Assembly (NCBI RefSeq): GCF_032854445.1
Contig: NC_088300.1
Location: 682,001-746,000 of the forward strand
Direction: 5' to 3'
Length of the DNA: 64,000 bases
Origin: Liolophura sinensis
Lineage: Eukaryota > Mollusca > Polyplacophora > Chitonida > Chitonidae
The notes beneath the pieces are model-generated. The model worked only from the letters and a program-made list of their open reading frames with translations, had not been told where the DNA came from and did no database searches. Position 1 is the first letter of the stretch. Each line of letters opens with the position of its first letter. A program made the translations under genes and the position numbers. Shown piece after piece: positions 1 through 12,800 of this stretch.

Positions 1-379
1 TGACAGCTCTGTGTATACTCTCATTACTTGAGAAACATCCATTCTGTCTATGGACATGAACAGAGTTATCTCACCTTAGGAGTTTCATAATGGTCATGTT
101 ATTCTGGCACAGAGACTCATTTGTCTTGCTTGCCCCCACAATGTCACTGATAAATGTGGGCCAGTTTCTGGGCCACTCATACTTTAGGATCTGTCAATAT
201 AACATAAACACCAAATCAATGCACCGTGTATTCCTTATAAAAGCTATTCAGATAAATAGACAAAAGGACTCAATAATGAATTACACAAATTCGTCAACAA
301 GTTACGCTTATTCACATTAAAACAGAGCAAACGTGATTGTAAAAATGAAAAGAATGAATGAGTGGAGCTGAACATCATA

Positions 380-572
380 TTTATTTATTTGACTGGTGTT
401 GCTGTGCTCAAAAATATTTCACTTATACAACGGTGGCCAGCAATATGGTGAGAGGAAACCCATAACCATCCGCAGGTTGCTGGCAGATTCTCTCACTTGC
501 AGTCAGGGAGGAAGCCAGTATGAGCTGGACTTAAAGTCACAGAGACAGCATTTGTGAGAGGCTCCTGGAACT
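380..572 (-). mobile_element. tRNA-derived SINE, diverged copy
   Basis: Reverse-oriented copy of the family best seen at 41,860-42,082. Shared blocks include GGCCAGCA-TATGGTG, CCATCCGCAGGTTGCTGGCAG and GAGCTGGACTT. Lies downstream of XPO1 exon 3 (its intron). Confidence 0.7.
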
Positions 573-683
573 CTATATAAGTGTTTTCATAACAGTGTTG
601 GCAACATTAACAGAACATAAAATAAATTTTCAGTTCACCCTTAATCCCCACAAGAACATGGAAATGCATAGGAAAGTCCTCAC

Positions 684-3600
684 CTGCACCAGTATCATAT
701 TCAGTTTACCAAGGTAAACTTTTTCTCTTTCCAAGAGATTGGGATCTGAAGATGTTTTGATTATCAGTCCCACAATATACTTCTTGATTCCTGTCCGAAA
801 AAGACAAAACAAGAATGTCTCAAAATCAATAAAACTGAACACAAAGATTTACAAAGGCATGGGAATGGATTCTACATATTGTTATCCAAAGACACTTTCT
901 TTATACAATGGCTGATAAAAGTTTCTTCAATTCATCTGGCAAAGAATCTTTACCTTCACACTGTGGTCTTGGTAATACTTTCCACCTGGTTTTTATGACA
1001 TTTTCTAATATCTGTAGGGCATAGTACTTTGTCTGTTGGTTACTTGAATATTCTAAGATAGTGTCCACTCGCGTCCAGGCATCAGGATGTTCCTTCAAGT
1101 TGGTGAGAACTTCCTGGGCCATCCTCTGTTGCTGTAAAGTATACAGTAGAGAGTGTGAATACATGCATCTGTAAAGGTCTGTGTCATACAAGAGGCCAAC
1201 CTATCAACATCCACAAAATCTATCACTGAAATGATCCACTAGCCTTCGTGATAATACTTCACTTATACAGTATGACGGCAGCCAGCATTATGGTGGGTGG
1301 AAACTCACGACCATCTGCAGGTTGCTGGCAGACCTTCCCACGTACGACCGGAGAGGAAGCTTGCATGAACTGCACACGAGCTCACAATGACCGCATTGGT
1401 GGGAGGCTCCTGGGTCACTGCGCCGTGCTGGCGAGCTAACCCCCTCGGCTGCGGAGGCTCAATTGTTTACTTATATGATTGGTGTTTAAGGCCGCCCTGA
1501 AAGTTTTATAACTGATCCTGTTTATGGAGGAAACGGGGCACTGCTTGTGCGTCATTTATAGTCAAGCACTAGGGAGCTTTCAAGGTAAGCCGTTAGTCCT
1601 CCCTAAATACAGCACTTTTGCCACTCTAAAAACCTGACTTTCTGATATATATGTCTATGTACAATATCCGGTATTATGTATTTAGAAATTATTTCATGTT
1701 GTTGACATGCAAAACTTGCATGTTTTCTCAGCACAAAAGACAATTCTGGCAGACTCATACATTTCAGTACCTCAAAATTTACACTGTAAATGAAATTGGC
1801 AAGGTACATAATACATACATTGCTACAGGGTTCATACAAAAATATGAAAATGAAATTCAAGGAGTATTTCATGTTGTTGACATGAAAAACTTGCATGTTT
1901 TCTCAGCACAAAAGACAATTCTGGCAGACTCATACATTTCAGTACCTCAAAATTTACACTGACTGTAAATGTAACTGGCAAGGTACAAGACACATATTGC
2001 TACAGATTCATACAGATATATGAAAATGAAATTCAAGGAGTATTTCATGTTGCTGACATGAAAAACTTGCATGTTTTCTCAGCACAAAAGACAATTCTGG
2101 CAGACTCATACATTTCAGTACCTCAAAATTTACACTGACTGTAAATGTAATTGGCAAGGTACAAGACACATATTGCTACAGGGTTCATACAGATATATGA
2201 AAATGAAATTCAAGGAGTATTTCATGTTGTTGACATGAAAAACTTGCATGTTTTCTCAGCACAAAAGACAATTCTGGCAGATTCATACATTTCAGTACTT
2301 TGAAATTTACACTGACTGTAAATGTAATTGGCAAGGTACAAGACACACATGCTGCTACAGGGTTCATACAGGTATATGAAAATAAAATTCAAGGAGTTTT
2401 CCAGGAGTTTTTTGTCATTTTCAAGGCTAGTTTAAACATACCATGGTTCAAATTACAGACTATATTTTAAGTCTGAATTATAGAGGCTTTAATTTACATG
2501 TATGCTTGCTTTTGCAAGAAATATCTGCCCCTCACCTATGTAATGTGACACTTTCTTTGACCCGGCCTTGGCTCAGTCAAATAATGAACACCATATATCA
2601 TTATGCACGGCTTCCACTGGGTCAGTATTTTTTTTAGCCAGTCACTTTAGCCACTCATCAGATTTTGTAGTAAATATTATTTTTCTTTAGCCATACTTCC
2701 TAAGCGGCCATGACTCTTCTAGGTCTCCTTCTGTAATTCGTTTTTACCTGCCTTGGTGTAGCTGCTAGAATCAGATTGGTCTCTTCCGGCTATATCAGGA
2801 GTTTATCAAATGTTACATTTAGAACAATTGCCCTCAAAATAATGAACCAATGCTTGGCAGCATGTTTTTGTTTTTTGAAAAAAAAAAATCAATCCTTCTT
2901 TCAACCTATCTGTAGGATCCTAGTAAAATGTAATTTCCTCTATCAGAAGAAAGTGTTACGAAATTGATTCCTACATTCAGTTTATTTAAATGCAACATTA
3001 TGATCAGTACATTGGTGTAGCACAGTCTGACAGGAGAAAATGAGAAGGCACACACATTTATGTAACAGCACATATTCTGAAACATTCAATTTACTTCGTA
3101 TCCAAAAAAATAGTTTATTAAGTGAAAAACTTTAAATTTTTCATGGGAGGTGAATTCATTTACAGGTGTTACTCTACCTTGATTTATTTCCCTTGATAAT
3201 TTTTTTTTTTTTTTTTTTACAATTGGCAATGTAAGGCATTCCCCAAAAATGCCATGATTCTCATTCGTTATTTAACAAAAATGATTTCAAGCGTTATTTA
3301 ATGTAAGTCAACTTGCAACAATGCTGAGCCCCCTTTGTAGATTTCTGTCAAGTAATCGCCATACAAGTGTGTTGTTGTTGATTCACCAAAATGAGGCCCT
3401 GAAAGTCCTTGGATAAATTGAGTTATACAATAACTAGGCTATTGTGAAATGTTTTGTATTTCATAGAGGTGTATTGTACAAGGACATACTGTGTTGAAAA
3501 TCCGTACTGGACGAGACCCGTAAACCTCGGCCAAACTGGTCACTGCTAAACAAAGACGAAGATGCACAAAGTGCTGGCTAAATTGGTCACTGCTAAACAA

Positions 3601-4030
3601 AGACGAAGAGGCACAAAGTGCTGGCTAAATTTCCAATTATTTAATGGGCATTTGTCATTCTATCAGTGATGGCATGAGGCATATACATGTATATTACTGG
3701 TCCAGTGGAACACAAATATGACCAGTAAAAATACATAGTTATTTGATCCGATGTCCAGATCCCTGAAGCAGTTTGTACAATGTGTGAAAAACAGGTGATA
3801 TGAGACAGGTATTTGGAAAGATGAAACAAACAAAAGGACATGACGGCATGCAGTCCACTGACGAATGATCATTCCATTAACTTTCTGTCTGATATACTTA
3901 CCTGTGGCCCTTCTCCATTGTACATGCATGTTACAATGTTGTCCAGTAAGTTGATGTCGAGCTTCTGGTTGAAGTCCAGGAGCTTGGCAGCCTCTTCTGG
4001 GTATGAGGAGTTCATTACCACAGGCGGCAT
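684..4030 (-). CDS. XPO1: Exportin-1 (CRM1), 5' part, three coding exons
   Basis: XPO1 is the nuclear export receptor that binds leucine-rich export signals together with Ran-GTP. Three coding exons are visible: 4030-3902 (start codon, 43 codons, ends CAG before GTAAGT), 1131-954 and 790-684 (ends CAG before GTGAGG). Phases join cleanly to give about 138 N-terminal residues. They include LLDFNQKLDINLLDN, RMAQEVLTNLKEHPDAWTRV, QILENVIKTRWKVLP and KLNMILVQ, nearly identical to the importin-beta-like N-terminal HEAT repeats of animal CRM1. The rest of this roughly 1070-residue protein lies beyond the left edge. The start matches the family: MPPVV... leads straight into the conserved helix. The second exon has tandem acceptors (CAGCAACAG), so the junction may carry one or three Gln. 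Identification is near certain; the exact junction is less so. Confidence 0.96.
1250..1463 (-). mobile_element. tRNA-derived SINE copy in an XPO1 intron
   Basis: Contains GACGGCAGCCAGCATTATGG, GGTTGCTGGCAGACCTTCCC and the tRNA-like head (GAGGCTCCTGGGTCACTGCG). Reverse orientation, close to full length. Confidence 0.75.
1690..2395. repeat. 177-bp tandem repeat, four copies, in an XPO1 intron
   Basis: TATTTCATGTTG recurs at about 1690, 1864, 2041 and 2218, a period of 174-177 bp. Each unit includes AACTTGCATGTTTTCTCAGC and ACAATTCTGGCAGA. Copies are highly similar, so the array is young. Confidence 0.9.
3531..3627. repeat. Two-copy 48-bp tandem duplication
   Basis: GGTCACTGCTAAACAAAGAC followed by GAAGATGCACAAAGTGCTGG occurs twice with few differences, in an XPO1 intron. 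Confidence 0.85.
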
Positions 4031-4554
4031 CTATACGATTTCCCCTTAAACCATTGAAGAAAAAGCCTTAAACAAAAATGATCACAAAATCAGAGATTTT
4101 CTACAACAACTCCTACTGTACATACCAATATTCGCATTAAAAAGCAACATTAACTGAGCCACATTAAAATATCCCTTTTGTCTTAACACTGCCTGCTAGA
4201 ATGCATAAACTAATACTGACTGTTATATTAGAATTTAGTTAACAAGCTGGGTCTGTTTAAGTCCCATGGTTTTCTCTTGAAAACAATCCAGAATTTTTTT
4301 TAAATACATCACATATCTAACAGTCTACCTTCCAAATATTTATGTTGACACCATAAAATAAATAATTGCATAAACAAAAATACTGGGTCAGCACAAGAGG
4401 TACCCTGGTCCAAGCTTTGGCTTATGTTTAGAAAGAGTGACATCTCCACAAATTTCACTACCGCCCCATAACACCTACACTATGTTTCATAAATATACGC
4501 ACAAAATGGGATTTAACGTTTGCATAGCGGGTACCTCACACACCTGCCAACACT

Positions 4555-4790
4555 ACCAGTGGTTCAAATCCACCTGTTAAGGCCAATGGAATATCAGTAA
4601 ATCAGATTTGAACCACCCGTTAAGGGCTTGTGGGACATCAATAAAAGCCATTAAGATTTGAACCATGTGTAAAGCGGTAGCAGAGCGGGATATTAGTAAA
4701 AGCCAATAGACTTTGAATCATTGGTTATGAGCTACTGGAATATCAGCAAAAGCCATTATGATATGAATCATCGGTTCTACAGTTAAATAG
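4555..4790. repeat. About four diverged copies of a roughly 60-bp repeat
   Basis: Variants of GATTTGAACCA, followed by a short GTTA-containing spacer and CATCAATAAAAGCCATTA, recur at irregular 50-65 bp spacing in an XPO1 intron. Confidence 0.65.
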
Positions 4791-5239
4791 TAAAATAATA
4801 TCACCAAAATAAAATTATTTATTAAACTTTTATTCATTTCTGTTTAGTTACCTTAAAAGCTGAACATTTAGAATTATTAGCTACAGATATTTCATGATTC
4901 CTTTAAATTGCTACTGGCCAATATGATTTACAGTCCAAATACCCACAGTATATAATGTGCATTCTAGCAGCCTGGGGATAAATGTGTGTCTGCAATTATA
5001 ACAATTATTAAAATGCATGTATTTAAATATTTTCACTTTGCCAGTATCTCAGATGATCAGCTGTCATCAACTCTGCAGCCATATATTTATTTCTGGCTAT
5101 GTCAAACACCACATGGTCAAATAGAAGGGCTTCAAATATGCTCAGTTTCTCTCTTTAAAATATTTTCTATGACAAAATCTTTCATGAAGTTAATATTTAG
5201 GTAACGGTTAAGTACACAGCCAATAATGTGCTCACATAT

Positions 5240-5265
5240 AAGATATATATATATATATATATATA
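5240..5265. repeat. (AT)n microsatellite
   Basis: Uninterrupted TA dinucleotides in the XPO1 5' intron. Confidence 0.9.
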
Positions 5266-5930
5266 CTAGTTTCAGGCAGTTAGGCAGGGGGTGTTTTGAC
5301 CTGATATCGCCTGTAAGTCTGTGGTGATGTGACTTGGGACTTGGATAGTTTCATCAGTATCTAACTCTACTTAACACCTCACTCTGTTCAACACTTTTAC
5401 CATGAAGTACACAAATCACTTGTAGCATTGTACGAAGGACACGTTAAACTGGCGATAGTAAGATTAAAATCAATACAATCGGAGATTCACTACAGGTATA
5501 GTTGGAAAATGTTGCAATTATTTCCGTGAGTAACCAGAACACGGTTGGATTTTACTAGTATTAAACCGGTTTATGAAAACCAATCGATGCGCATATTGTA
5601 TTCACCCATGTGACCAAAAGCAAAACAGTATTCTTTTTTATTAATCGAATGATCACTGTCTCTCATTCAGAACAAATTCCACATAGAAAAATCGCTCTTC
5701 TGCTCAATTAACAATATTCACACATTTCTGAGTCTTTAAAATGCACGTTCATGAAATTAAGTGGAATACACTGTTTACTATGTAGCACCACTATGAGGGT
5801 AAGACTCATAAACATAGTGGTGGGTCAGTGGAAATTTCCATCACACACAAGACGACTGACGCGCGCTTTCTCTTGTATGAACGTTATCGTACACCTATGC
5901 CTGCTTCGATACCACTAAGCCTATCAGAGC

Positions 5931-5964
5931 CACTTCCGTTGTTTACAATTCTCAAAATGGCGGC
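5931..5964. promoter_or_regulatory. ETS-like and YY1-like sites near the XPO1 promoter
   Basis: CACTTCCG (reverse of CGGAAGTG, ETS/GABP type) starts at 5931 and AAAATGGCGGC (YY1 type) spans 5954-5964. Both classes are typical of housekeeping promoters. They lie just inside the putative first XPO1 intron. The YY1-type site reads on the plus strand, so it could instead mark the start of a plus-strand transcript such as an upstream ZNF410 exon. Motif matching only. Confidence 0.4.
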
Positions 5965-6068
5965 CCCCATGAAAACATACGTACTGCGTTACAGAAAGGC
6001 TTAGAACACACTTAAAAGCCCAAAAGTGAAGTTTAAACCATCAAAAATACACTAGAACGATACTTTAC

Positions 6069-6150
6069 CTTGTGTTCAGTCAACTCGCTGTTTTCTGTCC
6101 CAACCCATAAGAAAACTAACGTTCTTTCCAACCGGTTGGAACTGGAACAT
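6069..6150 (-). other. XPO1: Probable 5' non-coding exon and transcription start of XPO1
   Basis: On the minus strand the sequence ends ACACAAG and is followed by GTAAAGTA, a good donor, about 2 kb upstream of the XPO1 start codon. The start codon sits only a few bases after an AG, so an upstream untranslated exon is expected. The 5' boundary is a guess; the palindrome CCAACCGGTTGG lies within it. This could be another gene's exon, but no other minus-strand gene is near. Confidence 0.45.
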
Positions 6151-6199
6151 GTTCGCCATAGTCGTTTATTTTCGGTATTTTCCGTAATGTTGTTATTTG

Positions 6200-7430
6200 A
6201 GAATTATTTTTTCTTATGAACTGATATTTTTGGGATGAACTTTAAATTTAAGAAATTCGTTTATTTATGCAACAAAGGGGGGAAAAAAGAATGAACTTAG
6301 ATAGCTACTTAGTAGTCGGGAATGACTTGTTCTGCGGAATGATACCACAAATGGGTTAAATGTCGCATCAATGGACTTTCAAGGTTGATAAGCACAGAGA
6401 CAAACCATGTTCGACCTTTTAGTCTATTGTGGTGGGTTGAACCCATCTAAAACGGATGATAGTGGGCGCACTTGATTTAAGTAGACTAAAAATTACACAT
6501 ATATAACGTGACGCCACTATTACAAAAGATGTACATTCCCAAGAGGCATTTTCTAGGGCTTCAGCAACAACTGTAAAACTTGCGCCACGTAAAGTAGACC
6601 GCATAGTTTCGCATCTTATAAACCCACAGTTAAAACAGTGTGTGATGAAGTAGTACTACATGGTCATATACTGCACCTAACTCTTGTGTCTGGGTGTTTT
6701 TCTGCAGTGGCATGTGGAATTCTGTGAAGGACATAATTTTTTGTTGACATTATAATGTTATTGTGGGAAAAAGTAGTCCGTATCCTGTCAGCACGTTTTC
6801 GTTTTCTCACTGAAATCGGAGGAGGAATGGCGAGTACAAGTACAACCCATAATTTTTATTCCCCGGGAGTTTCAAGTTCGTGTCAGAACTGTACCAAGAC
6901 ATTATTGTCAACTTATTCAGTTTTTTTTAACAATTAAGGGACGTCAAGTGAGCATCATACAATACTTTTAAAGCTTGGAAAATCGTGTCGGTTTCACAGT
7001 CATGTTAGTCCAAATTCTAATGAATGTAAACCGGGTTAAACCAGTGGAATCCACAAATTGACACGCTTGGTGAGTTGCAAGGGGAAAGAATTAGTGACAA
7101 ATGCTGCATTTCTATTCATCCGTCGGCTGGTTGTTGGTTGTTGGTTGTGTATCAATCATGCAAGCTTAAATCTAAAACGTATAATTTCTGTTCACTCCAG
7201 AAATACGACGAACAGAGAAATAATACAAGCACAACTGATTATTTTGCCTACACTTCTTCTGACCAAATTTACCTTAAGCAATTAAGGTTTGCGCATTCCC
7301 ATGTGACCGTTTGCTTCGCAGCTTGAAAATGTCCAAGTTTGTAAGGTAATGACTTTTTTTTTTGTCACAACTTTACATAGCACGATAAGCAACTCCTCAA
7401 AATAACTAGCAGAATGTGATGGAAAAAACT
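6200..7430. other. Intergenic stretch between XPO1 and ZNF410
   Basis: AT-rich DNA with only short unrelated frames. I see no gene, but an untranslated first exon of ZNF410 could lie here or in 7.6-9.7 kb. Confidence 0.5.
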
Positions 7431-7433
7431 GAT

Positions 7434-7625
7434 CATATAGGGCCTATGAGAGACACAAGTTCACAGGAATTCTGCATGGAGGTGCTCACGCATGTACCTG
7501 AAGTTAAGGTTAGAAAATGCTCTATTCACCCAACACTCATGCGCACAGGCCGTATACTTCCAGGATATGTGCAAGCTCCCCATGTGAAACTCTCGAGAAC
7601 TCGTACCTCTCATAGGCCCTATACC
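7434..7625. mobile_element. MITE-like element with terminal inverted repeats
   Basis: TATAGGGCCTATGAGAG at about 7436 returns as its reverse complement at 7608-7624. Similarity between the arms continues inward in diverged form. Non-coding, about 190 bp, typical of a small DNA-transposon derivative. The terminus is itself a palindrome (TAGGGCCTA). Confidence 0.6.
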
Positions 7626-8639
7626 CTAAACCCTTTCCAATTCTGCCATCTGATATTGATAATTGAGTAATGACAGTGTCATGGACTGAAACATGCAGAA
7701 CTTTTCAATATTTCCACTTAATGAGCCAGACAAAGATACAAAACAAGCATTTTGTAGTTCTCAGTAGGGCACTGTATTCTTGAAGATTTCTAACAGTGTC
7801 AGATCAGTCCTTTAAAGTTTATTGTTTATCTTAGTTACACGTTCCTGTCTTAAGAATTTCATCAGTTTTGCCATTGCTATTTCCAAAATGTCTCTTTAAG
7901 TTCACATTGGTTTCGATGAAACAAGGTGGTAAATCTTGCGATGTAACGCAAGTGAAAGGCATGATTTTGCGGTAGTTGCTAGATGGAATATACATCTTGA
8001 ATAGTGCTGCCTTTAGCAGCTACCAGTACTGTTAGTTTGGGAGACCCATCATGAACTTGTGAGAAAGGGCTAAAAGTCTTATTTGGCTTATTTATACATG
8101 TACTGTGTGAGAAATAGAAAGAGCACGTCTTAGTCCATGGTAGCCAAGAAATCAGCTGTGGACATTTAAGATTGTGTAAAGCCTAGTTGGCAGTGGTAAA
8201 TATAAGCCATTATTAGATCGGATTTTCAGTCATTGTCTTAGCACATAATTAGGTCAGTCTAAATCGGTGATCATTTTATAAAAATTGTGTACTTCATCAA
8301 TATATTGGTAGGGATTATAGCAGTGCAGTATAAACCAAGATACGGTTGCAGACAAATTTTCAGAAGAAACAAAATTTTTCCATTTTCAGAGATTGTGGGC
8401 ATTTTTTTTTCTTTGAACAGTGCTTTAGGTTTTTGAGCACTATTATATCCACTGCAAGAGGAAGTAGTTCAGATACTTGTCTTTCATTGGCTGGCACACA
8501 GGAGGTGCAGGTTTATTCCTGGCCTTGGACACAGATTTTGTGTATTCCCGTGATCTCACTGCTTATAGGGCCTTTGTAACAATGTGCTGTCAGTGGGTTT
8601 GTGTGGCTATTCACAGAGTCTGACTTTCTTTGAAAACCA

Positions 8640-8790
8640 CTTATCTCCCACCAATAGGTTGTTAACATATGTACCTCACAGATGGGAACGTTTGTCAGAA
8701 ATCTGCCTAAGATCAGTGATTTAGTGCACCGATAAAATTTATCGCCGTCATTTAAATAAAAAATTGTTGAGTACATGTATATGACGTTGG
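8640..8790 (+). mobile_element. Old SINE remnant
   Basis: Shows TATGTACCTCACAGATGGGA and TTTGTCAGAAATCTGCC blocks, diverged from the SINE core, with a partial 3' end (AAATTGTTGAGTA). Confidence 0.35.
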
Positions 8791-8839
8791 ACAAGAATCA
8801 AGTAAATAAGTAAATACCAAAGCAAATATGTCTGCTTCG

Positions 8840-9150
8840 GGAGCGGTAGGTCCAGGGTCAATCCTGGATCGAGTCCATAAAACAGGAAGTTATAACAGCA
8901 TCGCTTGGCATTCAGCGTGAAGGGGATAGTGCAAGGACTGGTTGACCCGTATCAGTATAATGGCTCGGGCAAGGCGGCTTACTTGACATCGGTCAGGCGT
9001 CTCAGTGAAGCAGCACTAGATAAAAGAGGGGTGGAAATCCGCCATGCAATAAGGAGGCACATTACATGCACTCTAAGGATTCCTTCGTCGTCATAGGACT
9101 GAAAAATTGTTAAGTACCACAAGCACTCACTCAGTCACTCACCAAAGCAA
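8840..9150 (+). mobile_element. Second SINE-type element
   Basis: Contains AGTGCAAGGACTGGTTGACC, GTATCAGTATAATGGCTCGG, ATAAGGAGGCACATTACATG and GGATTCCTTCGTCGTCATAG. I recall this as a dispersed element in mollusc genomes. Its last part recurs in reverse near 47,195-47,265. Confidence 0.6.
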
Positions 9151-9766
9151 ATAATTTTAGAATGTTAGACCCAAAAGTTGTCTAGCATTGGTATCATCTT
9201 ATGACTATTGTGCAGGATTCTTGTGAGAGAGTGATAAATGTATTTCAGTAGTTTAGGGAATACTGGAGGCGATAAATGTACCGGGAGCTGAGGGAGCATG
9301 GATGTTAAACCTTTGTCTGGGGCAGCATAGATCCTCCACATTAGGGGGGTCTCTTTGTTGTGTAAACATTCTAACATTTACATTGCATGCAAGCGCAAGC
9401 ACAAAAATTCTTTTTAGGACAAAATTGTTTTTTAAATGAACTTTCACAAAGCTATGTGTGTTTAATGTTAAGAATCTGCCTTGTCCGTTACAGCTCTTGA
9501 GACATCCTAGGACAAGTGAAAATTTATTCATGGCTTCCCTACATCAGCATCATGCTGATAAAAATGAAATTTGAACCACGACGAAGAAGTTGCGCAGATG
9601 ATCCAGCAGTTTTCTACAAGGAGAAAGGTGACAGGTCAATGATGTCAGTTGGCAACACTGCAGTTGAAAGTCAGCATATCATAGTGCTGAAGTGATCTAA
9701 CAGCTTGTCAGACTTACTTGTATGATTCTTGTGCTATCTACTTTTGCATCACTACAATTTACGCAG

Positions 9767-9894
9767 TTATGATATGATTGTCCAAAAAAAAAAAACGTGC
9801 AAAAGCACCATTCCCTAGTCAAAGTCTGTCACAGACAGGCAAATGTTTGCCTAAAATTCACTCAGAAATACAGGCCTCCTCTGCCAGTGCAGCT
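9767..9894 (+). other. ZNF410: Ambiguous 5' end of the first ZNF410 coding exon
   Basis: The frame continues upstream of the ATG at 9895 through a lysine-rich stretch encoded by 12 consecutive A (9784-9795) and closes at TGA 9775. A plausible acceptor, TACAATTTACGCAG, ends at 9766. An ATG at 9774 is out of frame by one base, so losing a single A would bring it into frame. Either translation starts at 9895, an upstream exon joins after the TGA, or the A-run is variable or miscounted. Confidence 0.4.
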
Positions 9895-12800
9895 ATGTCC
9901 AAAATTGAAGGAGAGAGTAGAGATTCAAGAACAGTTGTTGAAAGAGTAAAAACCTGTTCTGAAACTAGAACAATTTGTACTGAAAGCACATCTTTGAATG
10001 AAAGCTCAGAGCGTCAGCAAACCGCGCCAACAGTTGTGTTAGCTTCTCCGTCTGATAATGGGGCGCAGGAGTTTGTTCTTGTGCGCTGGATGCACCCAAA
10101 GATGTCAGTGCCTCTGCTTGTGTTAGCTGGGGACTCAGATAAAGCTGGTGTGGAGGGAAGAGGGGCACTGACTGACCAGCTGACGCTGAATGGGGCACGT
10201 TCACAGATTGATGGACATGCGATGACCAGTAGCACAGCTAGCTTTATTAGCCTGCAGCAATGTCCTTCCCAGCAGCCCAGGCTTGTTAAGTCATCTGGCA
10301 AGCACAGGAACAAGGTTGAGATGGATGGTCAGTCGGCCAATAAAATGGTCACTGTGAAGAATGGAGGAAAATATCCCAGAGGTGCTAAGGAAAAGCATCC
10401 AACAGGTACATGTATAGGCCAGTGTGTTGTGGCTTACATGGGACTTTTACCTCCAGTACTAAGCAATGTGACATACAAGCAAAGGTTTGATACTATTTGA
10501 ATTTGTAAAGGTGCGTTAATAGGCTTTTAAGGTAAAAGTGTGTTCCCTTATAAGCTCAGTTGTTTTATTGATCATTCTGTTATATTGGCTTTTAAGGTAT
10601 CAAATTTCCTTTGAGTAAGTTATCTGTTAGCCATTTTGGGTATACATTATGTTTCTAGATAAATGCACATTTGAGATGCCTGTTAAATTTTGTATTTTCA
10701 TCACCTTTTAAATCTATAAAAAAAGTTGCAACCAATTTCTTGAAGTGCCTCTTAACACAAAGTACCTCTTGACCCTAGGCTTTGTCATGGGGATATCAGC
10801 TATATTGTAGGAGTTACCTCCCCTGGGTTAACAGCATTTTTTCTCCTCAAAAAATTTGCTTCGTCAGATTTTTCAGATAGCACGTTGTATAGCGTGTGAC
10901 TCCATGTGATTCCTGGATTGCGGCCTTTATCAAATGTTACTTCCAAATGTATACTGATGGACAGATATTAGGATACGAATATTGAAAAGATCTCACAGGT
11001 CGTTGTGCAGTGTTTTGATTATACAACTTTGAAAATGTCTTTATGACGTCATAAATCAGTTTTCTGTAAATGTTTCATGTATTTTCTTCTTTTAGAGAAG
11101 TTGTTTATCTGTGAAGTGGAGGGATGTGGACGGTCTTTCTCCTCCATGGGTTACCTGAGGTACCATCAAGCTGTCCATGAAGGCAAGAAGTCACTGAAAT
11201 GCACGTATGAAGGCTGTGATAGGAAGTTCTCATGGCCAGCACATTTGAAATATCATTTGCTAACTCACACGTAAGATTTCAACTATTTGTACGTCTTTGA
11301 AGAGCAGTTTTAGGAGTTATAGGTAGAGGCCAGAGTGAAGGAGTTGTGATCAAGTGGTCATGTAATACAATTTTGGGTTTTACTGTAAATCTTCAACCTT
11401 TTCAGTGGTAAATGACCTAAAGTTTCGCTCATTTCATTACCCTGCATGACACTTAGTATCTCTGGTTACTAATTCTAGCCACATGGGGCCAAGTCACTGA
11501 AAGCGAGGTGTACAGGTCTCCTGACGAATAGGCCTACATGTACATCTCTAAACATACACATGAATGAAATGGAAGAAAGTATTAAGACAGACAGTTTCAA
11601 CTACAAACCTTTAAATTCCAAACAGTGTCTGAAAGCATTATCACGCCAAACAAGGAATGTACATGCACAGTGTACACTGCTGACGAGCTGATTATTCTGG
11701 TTAGGCCAACATGGAAGTCACTTCACACTGTTGTCTGGTGAACGCTTGTCTGCTGAGGGCCCTCATTATGCAACAAATATGTGTACAAGTGTATCTTAAC
11801 TAAAAATGAATTTCACTAAGAAATATGTGTCATCAGCTCTCATTGTCCATGTAATTCCAATTTAGTATGTCAGTCTACACTTACATTTTGTTTCATTACC
11901 ATCGGAAGTGTCCTATTGCAGAAGAGTTCTTTTTCCCGCGTCTGTAAAAGAGGAACCTCCATTAAACACAGAAAATATACTCCACATGAGGTTTTCGAAA
12001 ACTACCACGATTTACTTTTACCCCTTTTCAGGAGCACTGTGCAAGTCTGGCATATTGGAAGATGGGATTTGGTTGGGTTGTTTTCACATTAGGAGTTCGT
12101 ACAACACTGTCACTGGCTTTATAAACAAAATGTGTTATGATTTCCTGTATATAGTTTTACCCAGACTGTGATTTACGTGTCGCAAGCGACAGATAAGATT
12201 AGGATATGAATGGGCAGACACATGGAAATGTTGAGTCCTGTGATTGTGTGTCGCTGGTGTCCACATGGAGATAAAACCAATCTGTATACCTAAATATTCA
12301 TCTGAAGGGACTCAATTAAATATTAGGCAAATTAAGTATTCATGTTTACGAATTATGCGTGGAAGTTGACAGTTGAGAGATTACGTGAAAATGAACAAGA
12401 AACATTTAGCTGCGGCGATGCAGGCATAAGTGTGTAGGTTTCACTTTGATCTCGATTTGACAATAATAACAGTAATACTCAAAGAATGAGGATAGTTCCA
12501 TCCATGGTAATACTCAAAGAATGAGGATAGTTCCATCCGTGGTAATACTCAAAGAATGAGGATAGTTCCATCCGTGGTAGTACTCAAAGAATGAGGATAG
12601 TTCCATCCGTGGTAATACTCAAAGAATGAGGATAGTTCCATCCGTGGTAATACTCAAAGAATGAGGATAGTTCCATCCGTGGTAATACTCAAAGAATGAG
12701 GATAGTTCCATCCGTGGTAATACTCAAAGAATGAGGATAGTTCCATCCGTGGTAATACTCAAAGAATGAGGATAGTTCCATCCGTGGTAGTACTCAAAGA

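Noticed and set aside
1603-1962. Frames of about 100 codons on both strands at 1.6-2.0 kb
   Set aside because: They fall in the 177-bp repeat in an XPO1 intron and resemble no protein.
10014-10313. Minus-strand frames over the first ZNF410 exon
   Set aside because: Antisense shadows of the coding exon; no splice or start support.
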